A stretch of DNA of 64,000 nucleotides from Pelomyxa schiedti (taxonomy: Eukaryota; Evosea; Pelobiontida; Pelomyxidae). The stretch is taken from assembly GCA_020536535.1 (NCBI GenBank), contig JAHLWZ010000605.1, positions 21,625-85,624 on the forward strand. Direction: 5' to 3'. The first letter of the stretch is position 1, and each line of letters begins with the position of its first letter. The translations under genes were made by a program, and so were the position numbers. This document shows, piece after piece, positions 56,739 through 64,000 of this stretch. The notes under the pieces are model-generated. The model saw only the letters and a program-made list of their open reading frames with translations. It did not search any database and was not told the origin of the DNA.

Positions 56739-57741
56739 ATGGACGAGACGACGAGAACCGATGAAGGGAGCAGGGAAGTGACGTCAACAGTGACAACGAC
56801 GGCGTCTGCGAGCAGCGCGGAAGTGGTGACAACGGCGGCAGTTGAAGTGCAGGCTCCCGAGCTGAGTGAGGGCGAGGCTACGTTGGGCTCGTTTGCTGCT
56901 GTGAATGTATTGTGGGACAACGTTTCGTTGGGAGTTGGTGCTCTGCTGCTTACTTCAAAGTGAGAACATCATTTGTTTGTTTTTTTGTTTTTCATATTTT
57001 CTTTTTCATTTGGATTGGTGCAGTGGTGGCATTCATGGCCTGCGTGTCTTCTATGTTTTATATGTTTTTGTTTTGTGCTCTTTCACTGAGCCATATTTGA
57101 AAGGATTTTCTTAAAAACCTTTAAAACATCCAATGTGTAATGTTATGAAGGCAGGCATATTGGTACACTCTAGGGGCAACTAGGAATTTTGATTACCATA
57201 ACATCAGCTTGTATGCTATATCGCGGGATCCCACCACGGGCTACCAGCCCTGCATTTATGCTCATGTAGATGACCCTGATTATTCTGATGGGTACCATGA
57301 AACGCGATTCATTCCTAGTGATCCTACCTTACGTATGATAATATTCCTTTTAGTTGGGACTCACCATAACAAGTTGAGCGCATGTTCCAAGCATTTTCTG
57401 ATGGGTCCTCAATGAACCCAGACCCACCTGGTGTGTGGTCTTATTTACACACAATTTGTTTTCAACACTCTGTCCAGATGACTCTGATGATGAAGGTAAT
57501 GCTTTTTTCAATGTGGATGAAGTTATGGAAGGTGCGAGACTTGATACTATGGCCAGTCACTTTGAGGTTATCCTTTTCCTTTCACAGTTACCCATTCTAC
57601 CCCTGATACAACTCCAAGACAATGGTAGTCACTGAGGAGACACCAGCCGACGAGGCTGAGGAAGAAGAAGAGGAAGAAATAGATGATGCTGACACCAACG
57701 ATACTGAAGAACACACACATGGCCGAAGTAGCTCCTCTTGA
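56739..57741 (+). CDS. pICln (methylosome subunit, CLNS1A-like)
   Basis: pICln is the chaperone that delivers Sm proteins with the PRMT5 methylosome during snRNP assembly. After an acidic Ser/Thr N-terminus (ATG at 56739) the PH-like barrel is read across small exons: VSLGVGALLLTS, TRNFDYHNISLYAISRDPTT, CIYAHVDDPDYSDGYHETRF and IPSDPT. Then QVERMFQAFSDGSSMNPDP leads to the acidic loop DDSDDEGNAFFNVDEVME. ARLDTMASHFE and TMVVTEETPADEAEEEEEE make up the C-terminus. The stop TGA is at 57739-57741, tail to tail with the next gene 110 bp away. The order of helix and acidic patches matches pICln. Confidence 0.75.
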
Positions 57742-57851
57742 ACCAAGCCCCAAACTAAAGAATATTTTTCATGAAGAAGCCTTTTTTTCCCCCGCTATTG
57801 ATTTGGAATTGGGTTGAAGGGAATGAAGAGGCGAGAGGAGCACGGGCCACC

Positions 57852-59484
57852 TCACGAGCTCTGGTTGCACCGTTGACCTGTTGCGGACCTCTTTCTGTTC
57901 CCACGGGTAGACAGCTGGTGCACAATCTTAAACTGTGAGGAGACTTGAGTGGCTTTTTGTAGTTCACGGCGAGTTTCGGGTGCCACGTTTGGTGGTACAT
58001 AGCACAGTGTTCCTTATTGGTTGAGGAGTGATTACCTTGGGTAGGAGAAGGAAGGTACCAGGCTCTTTATACTTTTCGTGCTTGCCTATTTGTGCATACT
58101 TCACCAGTATGACCTGACCCTTTTGGAGACCCCGAGTCTGTTCTCCAGGCTGGTGTAGAAGCAACTCTAACACTGCCGATTTGAAAAACATCTTCCTCTG
58201 TACTTTATTCTCGAAAACTACACAGTAGGTATTTCCTGAGACTTTGTCCACCACACCACAAACTAGATCTGAGAACAAAAGAAAACTTGAGAAAAACTCA
58301 AAACGTAGGAGGTAGTGGATACCAATAGTTTCAGAAGTTTGGAGATCCAAAGCGGCAGTGCTACGGGGTATGAGATCCGGTTCCGGCACGAGGTTGAGGC
58401 GTGGAACCTCTGGGAACTTTTGAGCAATGGCTGTTTCAGTTGATAGGAAGCTCCTTGGGTTTATGGAAAACGCCCCCGGTCTCAGTTCTATGCATTGAGT
58501 GATGCCCATAAGTCTGTAAAAGCCCAATAGGGAAGGTGGCTTGCCTTCATAAACCCTGAACACCCCTTCATTCCCCTGGTTTTTGTTTGGGCTAGGTTAC
58601 CAAGGGAAAAATGGAACATCATTTAGTACCTTTTGGTTGTAACAGACCACACAGTTGGGAGTGCTAAGTAAACACCGCACCACCACTTCAGGCCTGCCCT
58701 CTCTACACGCCTCAAAGGATCCCTCTACCTCCCCTTCCTCAATTTGTTTGTCATCTACGCCCTCTGCCACTGGTTCATGCCCACCATTCTGATGAGGCGA
58801 ACTTGACTGCTGGGGGAACTTGGAGGAGGTGGTGAAGGTAAGGTTAAGCTCCTTGGGTGATGTGTCTTGCCCTCCAATGTCACTGTTTGTTGCAACTAAA
58901 GGTTGTTTCTGGGGCACAAAACTTGAGCACGAGAGAACATCTGCCAGGTTTGACGGTAAAGCATCCAATCCATAGTCATCATTGGATATTGCAACAGGGC
59001 TCGTGATGGAACAGTGACGAGGTGCCAAAGAGTTTAGGCTGCCCACATTCACTTCAGTATTTGAATCGAAAGGCAGACTTATTGTTGATGAAGTCAGGGA
59101 AGGAGTGTCGGAAGAAGTTGGGTGACCTGCTTTAAGAGGAAGTGGTGGTGGAACATAACTCAATTCATATTGGGGGGTTGAATACGGTAAGGGGGACATG
59201 TGATTGGCATTAGCAGAAAGAGGTTGAAAAGAGATAGTGGAAGTAGAAGAGGAAGTTGAAACTGTAAGCTGGTCCAGCTCCAAAGAGGTAGAGGAAGTAT
59301 GTCCACTATAAACAGGACCACTATTCATTTCCACAAACAAAGAGTGCAGTGACGTAGTATTTTCTGCCTGATCACTGCCAATATTACCATTCTGGCACCC
59401 AGAAGGAGTCTTGGTAAGCTTGTTGGGCACGATTGTGAGCTTGGAATGTCGGTATTTTTTCTTTTGTTTGTATGGTATAAGCAC
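57852..59484 (-). CDS. Unidentified protein with Ser/Pro-rich N-terminus and beta-rich C-terminal domain
   Basis: The N-terminal exon (about 58600-59480) encodes a basic start, LIPYKQKKKYRHSKLTIVPN, then Ser/Thr/Pro-rich low complexity. It ends in EGSFEACREGRPEVVVRCLL, which has ankyrin-like texture. The next exons give FRVYEGKPPSLLGFYRLMGI and VCGVVDKVSGNTYCVVFENK. Then KGQVILVKYAQIGKHEKYKE is joined by a roughly 49-nt intron to PGTLCYVPPNVAPETRREL; the basic end is QLSTRGNRKRS, stop at 57852-57854. The VVDKVSGNTYCVVFE plus VILVKY...YVP pattern resembles Tudor/DUF4537-like beta barrels, but this is weak. The first codon is uncertain: the 5' end lies in the left arm of an inverted repeat (59475-59543), and no ATG sits in frame there. 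Confidence 0.5.
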
Positions 59485-59543
59485 TCAAATTGTCGAATTG
59501 CACACTGCCTCATTAGCGTTGGAGTCATCTGTTAATTACATAC
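59475..59543 (+). repeat. Inverted repeat, left arm (69 bp)
   Basis: It is the reverse complement of 59762-59830 with one mismatch in 69 bases (TTGTCGAATT here against TTGTGGAATT). The similarity stops sharply at both ends. It overlaps the 5' end of the unidentified gene to its left. The spacer of 218 bp shows no obvious transposase or target-site duplication. Confidence 0.9.
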
Positions 59544-59761
59544 AAACCAAACAGAGTCATAACTAGGTTCAGACCTCCTAGTCCCTCCACCTACCACCAT
59601 CCTCACCAGGTCCAATCACGGTTTCTCTATCCGCACAAAACAAACCTATCGGCGGTACTCGAATGACCAACGCGCACGCCTATGTGCTCGCACACTCTGG
59701 GTGCTCTACGTGACTTGGTGGTGATCAACACGATTTTTCGTTGACCAAGAAAGCCATGCCA

Positions 59762-59830
59762 GTATGTAATTAACAGATGACTCCAACGCTAATGAGGCAG
59801 TGTGCAATTCCACAATTTGAGTGCTTATAC
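59762..59830 (-). repeat. Inverted repeat, right arm (69 bp)
   Basis: Partner of 59475-59543. On the minus strand this arm supplies the last coding exon of the neighbouring gene (YKHSNCGIAHCLISVGVIC, then TAA at 59770-59772). The left arm is an inverted copy of that exon near the start of the other gene. Confidence 0.9.
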
Positions 59831-60502
59831 ACTCTGTACTATCAACAATAATATCAGCCACCTGTATACTTTATGTGATGTGCAAAGAAGACTAGACCTC
59901 ACCTCCGGTACTTCTACTAGAATTTTCAGTTTGTTAAGTGTATCCGTAATAGAGTCCACAGTCGAAACAAATGGCTCCTCAGGACTAACTACAGCAGAGG
60001 TATCAACTGTAGTGACCATCTTATTTGTCTCCGTGCGTGGCTTGACATCACCCCAGACAAGAACTGGATGTCGGAGCAAAACATGTGCCACGGAAGCAGG
60101 ATTTGGTTCCGAATCATTTCTCTATATCATTTTGTTAAACAAGTTTTCTTTAGTATGTCTTTTTACTTACTTAAGACTCCTCTTATTAGCGAGTCGAGGG
60201 CGTTAGCTTTACGATGTAGCTTCTGTATCCACGACCTAACAGCTGCAATATCTTTGGTGGATCCAAGGGAAGCCTAAGGATAGGGTAAGAATAAGACCCA
60301 AGAGATTGGTGCATACAACTCTAGCGATCTTTTCTCGGAGGGACACAACTATACGCGACACTGTGGCGATTACAGCACCGTGAGTCTCCCCAGTGACGCG
60401 AGCCACTGTAGGCAACAACGGCAGGTTTATCACATTGCTGGAAGGATGCGATGTAGTATCGGTTGCTGCGGAAGAGGGTGTTGTTGTACTGTACTGCGCC
60501 AT
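59770..60502 (-). CDS. Unidentified small protein
   Basis: The ATG at 60502 gives MAQYSTTTPSSAATDTTSHP, then a helical NLPLLPTVARVTGETHGAVI and VSLREKIAR. A 46-nt intron leads to ASLGSTKDIAAVRSWIQKLH and RKANALDSLIRGVL. Then come HVLLRHPVLVWGDVKPRTE and VSTVDSITDTLNKLKILVEV. The last exon is in the right arm of the inverted repeat, stop at 59770. About 170 residues, mostly helical, of the size of small complex subunits. I do not recognise the family. Confidence 0.5.
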
Positions 60503-60722
60503 TGCACCGCAACTAAGTGTACAATCGAGTTCTTAAGGTTGTAGTCCAGCTGGATCTTGATGCGGGATCTCGGCACGGATTACTAAGCACCATCATACCG
60601 CCTCTTGGGTTTTTTTGTTTTATTTAATTGTCTGGTCGTTTTTTCGACTAAATGATGGAAAAAGTATTTGAAGGGCGGCAATAAGCGTACGTTTTCATTC
60701 TAGCGTGGTTCGCGAGGTTCAC

Positions 60723-61370
60723 TTAGCACTGATCGCAATTGTGGGTCGGTGGAGGCTCCCATAATTGTTGCCTGTGCCCGGGCCCGGGCCGCTCAAAAAT
60801 TTGTAGATAGTGACCACCCGGCACCCAACTGAGGACGGTGAGACTGGGGCCAGGGCCATGTGCTATATGTAGAGGGGACTGAGTGATGACACACTCGCGA
60901 TTGCACTTATTACAGGGAAACAGACGACGTGCTTCTGCCCCGATGTATGCAAATCGTTGCTTATGGGTGTGGCACACATTTTTCACTTTGACACTGGTGG
61001 AAGTGGAACCTGAAGTGAAGGGTGCCTCAGTGAAAGTTGCTGAAATGAGAAAGAAGAGGGTGTGCAGGGAACACCAGAATAGTACACAATTTGAACAAAA
61101 AAAAAAAGGAGTACAAAAACAAGTGCTGTGGGTCAAAGAAGTTGCCTGGCAAAGGAAACTCAAACTGGTTGCTGTTTGAAGTTTGATCAGAACTAGGGTA
61201 CAATATGGCCTTTCTTTTCTCTCATTACTCATTTTATTGGTAGGTCCAACCCAAAACGGAAGAGAAGAGGAAAAGAGATAACAAAGAAAAACCAAGTAGA
61301 TATTCATATACATGAGCAATGTCTCATAACTATTGCAGTTCTGATCTGCCAAGTTCCTTGAGGAGAACAA
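60723..61370 (-). CDS. Cys-rich protein of unknown function
   Basis: The best-supported part is about 60723-61050: VKVKNVCHTHKQRFAYIGAE then LFPCNKCNRECVITQSPLHI, a spaced C-x2-H...C-x2-C-x3-C pattern that could bind zinc. It ends THNCDQC at the stop at 60723. The open frame runs back to 61370, but its upstream half (TFSF-type hydrophobic residues, with GT/AG signals) probably contains an intron, so the true start is unknown. A B-box or small zinc-ribbon relative is possible. Confidence 0.35.
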   Translation of the reverse strand: MFSSRNLADQNCNSYETLLMYMNIYLVFLCYLFSSSLPFWVGPTNKMSNERKERPYCTLVLIKLQTATSLSFLCQATSLTHSTCFCTPFFFCSNCVLFWCSLHTLFFLISATFTEAPFTSGSTSTSVKVKNVCHTHKQRFAYIGAEARRLFPCNKCNRECVITQSPLHIAHGPGPSLTVLSWVPGGHYLQIFERPGPGHRQQLWEPPPTHNCDQC

Positions 61371-61522
61371 CCAAACAGTGAGGTTTTTCCCAGCTGGAGA
61401 TAGTCCGTTTCTTTTTCATTGTGGTGGTACAGTGCACTGGTTCTAAAGGAAGCAAATCGTCAAATAGATGTTGATTTCAGAAATCTGTAATGCTTGAGTA
61501 TTGCTTTGCTCTATAAGAAAAA

Positions 61523-62320
61523 AATGGACCAAACTGTGGATCCACAAGCCAGTCCTGAGAGGATACGTGCTGCACATTAGCCAATTTACACCTCAAGATA
61601 TGAGGACATCCATTTGAATGGTGGGTTCTGTGTCACGCAATTTGTTTCTTACCTCCACAGAATATTGGAACATAGTGAAGCAGATCAATACAGAGGAAGC
61701 TTGGCATAGATGCCTTGTGTCAGTTGGCTCTACCACTTGCAATCAAAGTTTGTATCATTTTATGTGAAGCCTTGTTCAACTTCCCTTTTGGTGTTTTAAT
61801 TCAACTGTTCTGGAGATAGACACCTGAGAATGCAGGGAAGGTTATGACACTGGAAAAAATTGAGTATGCCAAAGAAACACAGCTTCTTGAAGGGCATGTG
61901 GACTCCTTTTTGGGCACTACAACAAAGCCCAGGCATTTATACAAGGGAATTTCCCAAGTTATTTATGGCATCATCACAGCCAAAATTGGCTCCGCAGATG
62001 CGCTGTAATTTACTGCACTGGGTTTAAGCCTTATCTTTAGCCAAGTCCTTTGCCCCAGATCTCCTGTAATATAGATCGAGTATCTGAACCAACTGTAATA
62101 TCCACAAGTCCCTTCTGACTGTAAATACTTAGCTAATAATTACGGACCACTAAAAGAAATAGTGGCAAGTGTGACCTCTCCTGCACTTCGCAATCTCTAT
62201 GCAACAACTAAGTAAGGTGCTTGTATGGTGGGTTTTTTATGCAATTAGTAACACAAATAAATAGAACAAGGAGACATTGCCAAAGCTTCATGCCTACACC
62301 TAGACACAAGATTTTGATAG
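61523..62320 (+). CDS. Possible spliced gene, unidentified
   Basis: No long open frame exists, but several short frames join sensibly through short introns. MDQTVDPQASPERIRA starts at 61523. YEDIHLN is joined by a 40-nt intron to EYWNIVKQINTEEAWHRC. APENAGKVMTLEKIEYAKET, LLEGHVDSFLGTTTKPRHLY and GISQVIYGIITAKIGSAD follow. YLANNYGPLKEIVASVTSPA and LRNLYATTK come last. The amino acid texture looks like a folded soluble protein. I do not recognise it, and the ends are guesses. Confidence 0.3.
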
Positions 62321-63187
62321 TGAACAGTGTGCAATGATTTTTATCCCATAACCATTTCTATACCCAAAGGTGGGACAAGCAAGAGACAATAATCATAGGA
62401 ACTTTATGAATGTCACATGCTTATCTTCTTCCAAAGATTTAGTTCTAGTCAGTGTGAACTTGAAGTACAAACTAAATATAAGAATAGGGCGGCATTTTAC
62501 ACAGCCATTTAGGTTGTCTTCTTATGAATCCATCTTGCTCTTGTTGTACCATTGAGTACTTATAGACGGAAACTTTAATAGGTTCTTTCTCCATGACTTT
62601 GTATCATCCCTAAGTACCGCAAATATACAAGCTGTACAGTGACTTGGCACTGGTGCAACAGGTCACCAGGTTGCTTTCTCTGAAAGTATTGGCTGGAAAT
62701 CAATACCCCATAGAGTCTCTCTGGTACGAAAATTGTCATACCTTTCAGCGAACCCACTTCAGAGATCATAAAATAATGCTGGTTTGGGCCCCACATGGCA
62801 TGCAAAACGTCCCTCTCTCCCATTACCACTGTAAAGTACACAAATTCTGTCTCAATTGGTGTTTGTCATCAGCACTACAACGCAGGTCCATAAACCAATT
62901 TTTGTTGCTTTGTCTACAAGGTCGGATACACGTGCTGTAATCAACCATAGAAACCCATAAGTTTGGGGGAGAAAAAAAACGATATTTTTTAAGTGGAGAA
63001 TCGATCGGAAAAAATGGTCCAAAGGCCCCAAACTGTTACCAAATCCATTAGACGGCTTAACTGATGTAAGACCATTTCTTGGGCAATCAAAAAGTTTTCT
63101 TTTGTGTGGTCCCCTTATTTGGCAACAAAAACACAAAAAACCTAAAAGAAAGTTTTTGCTATCACAATGCTGTAACCAAAAAGAAAT

Positions 63188-63236
63188 GTTGCAGGTGCTG
63201 TTGCCGCGACACTGGGTTGTTTGTTGGCAAAGAACA
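63188..63236 (+). repeat. 49-bp direct repeat, copy 1
   Basis: It begins GTTGCAGGTGCTGTTGCCGC and ends GGCAAAGAACA. It is identical to 63343-63391. A shorter third piece, GACGTTGCAGGTGCTGTAAC, lies at about 63319-63338. Confidence 0.85.
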
Positions 63237-63342
63237 AACAAAAAAAAATGAAGATTCATTGTTTCCCTCTTTCTTTTTGAAAGGGGGAAAATAATGCCCT
63301 CCACGAAAATTGACAGCGACGTTGCAGGTGCTGTAACGCGAC

Positions 63343-63391
63343 GTTGCAGGTGCTGTTGCCGCGACACTGGGTTGTTTGTTGGCAAAGAACA
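63343..63391 (+). repeat. 49-bp direct repeat, copy 2
   Basis: Second copy of the unit at 63188-63236, starting 155 bp downstream. Confidence 0.85.
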
Positions 63392-63819
63392 GGGTGCCAT
63401 GCACCGTGCAGCTTCACACACTCCCTGTGGGTTGACAGCTGTTACCAAGGTGCCACCTCATCCACTGGAGGTGATATAAGGGTAGATGAGATGAGAAGGA
63501 GAACTGTGGGTTAAAGGACAACTTGCCTACATCTGTGGGCAACAGCTGACTACAATGGGTAACATCTCTGGCTCTTGGCATCATCACTGTTCCAAGCTTG
63601 GTCATTCTGGGTGCTGCAGCCCTGTGGGACCAGGGAAGGCTATGGTGGGTACAAACCAAACTCCAAGTCAGTGAGGAACAGGTTCCAAAGGTGTTCACAA
63701 AAATGGTATGCAGTCCATGATAAACACACTTCCACTCCTTGTTTTGGTAAGTGGTCCAGGTTTTGCACCATCCACATTAGGGACAGATGCTCTATTTATA
63801 TAAACTCCAAGGCGATCTC

Positions 63820-64000
63820 ATGACAGCAACTCCAGTGGGCCACACCCTTTACTTGTCGGACGGGCGCCGTGTCGATTACGCCACAGGGGGTGACCCAAGC
63901 AGCACCCGCGTAGTTTTCAGCATCCACGGGGTGTTTGGCGTGGGCCGCGTGGCCCCTCACGTCTCCTCGTTCTTCTCGTCGCTGGGGTGGCGCGTGGTGG
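63820..64000 (+). CDS. Alpha/beta hydrolase, N-terminal part
   Basis: The ATG at 63820 opens MTATPVGHTLYLSDGRRVDY, then VVFSIHGVFGVGRVAPHV and FFSSLGWRVV before the window ends. The HG-x-G-like oxyanion turn (HGVFG) after a beta strand, followed by a GWRVV strand, is the usual start of alpha/beta-hydrolase fold enzymes (esterases, lipases, peptidases). The catalytic Ser, Asp and His lie beyond the edge. The region is strongly GC-rich compared with the sequence just before it. Substrate cannot be inferred. Confidence 0.6.
   Translation, partial: MTATPVGHTLYLSDGRRVDYATGGDPSSTRVVFSIHGVFGVGRVAPHVSSFFSSLGWRVV

Larger units (their letters stand above)
62321..63819. other. Poorly coding stretch with direct repeats
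   Basis: Overlapping short frames occur on both strands (for example minus 62575-62841 and 62852-63448, plus 62644-62940 and 63575-63823), none with a recognisable domain. Direct repeats occur at 63188-63391. The sequence at 63400-63800 is more balanced in base composition than its AT-rich left neighbour. It could be a decayed mobile element or an unrecognised gene. Confidence 0.35.

Overview
This is nuclear DNA of a free-living, probably anaerobic unicellular eukaryote. Genes are packed on both strands and cut by many very short GT-AG introns, mostly about 39-65 nt; intergenic gaps are often under 350 bp. Typical eukaryotic families are present: TOR kinase, Mediator MED18, a ULP2/SENP6-7 SUMO protease, a diaphanous-related formin, pICln, a TRIM-like protein and an AAAP transporter. 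A gene for HydF, the [FeFe]-hydrogenase maturation GTPase, carries what looks like an organelle presequence. That suggests a hydrogenosome-type organelle in an anaerobic protist. Archamoebae or breviates would fit, but I cannot fix the lineage from this window. Ends of reading frames were joined by eye using splice sites and family conservation, so CDS coordinates are gene spans from start to stop with introns inside.

Layout, left to right: an Sfi1-like centrin-binding protein (-, runs off the left edge); HydF (-); a long coiled-coil protein with two ubiquitin-like folds and a proline-rich/WH2-like tail (+, broken by a 100-N assembly gap); a ULP2-type SUMO protease (+); a polyQ protein (-); a kelch/F-box/Ras-like GTPase ending in a CaaX box (+); a macro-like protein of unknown function starting 20 bp later (+); a RING/B-box/glycine-rich TRIM-like protein (+); a small ORF (+); a formin (-); a very large secreted-ectodomain/one-TM/RasGAP receptor (-); MED18 with an inserted SAM domain (-); an AAAP transporter (-); an ankyrin-like repeat protein and a GC-rich first exon (-); a secreted propeller-like protein (-); TOR (-, about 9.5 kb); a seven-TM THH1/TOM1/TOM3-like domain fused to an INPP4-type phosphatase (+); pICln (+); two unidentified genes joined by a 69-bp inverted repeat (-); a Cys-rich gene (-); a repeat-bearing, poorly coding stretch; and the start of an alpha/beta hydrolase (+, runs off the right edge).

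Theme: several genes are signalling proteins with unusual domain combinations acting on Ras, phosphoinositides, actin and TOR: receptor-RasGAP, kelch-F-box-Ras, 7TM-INPP4, formin and TOR. TOR and the 7TM-INPP4 gene are head to head with only about 350 bp between their starts. These fusions are the most novel content of the window. No CRISPR array, rRNA or convincing tRNA was seen.
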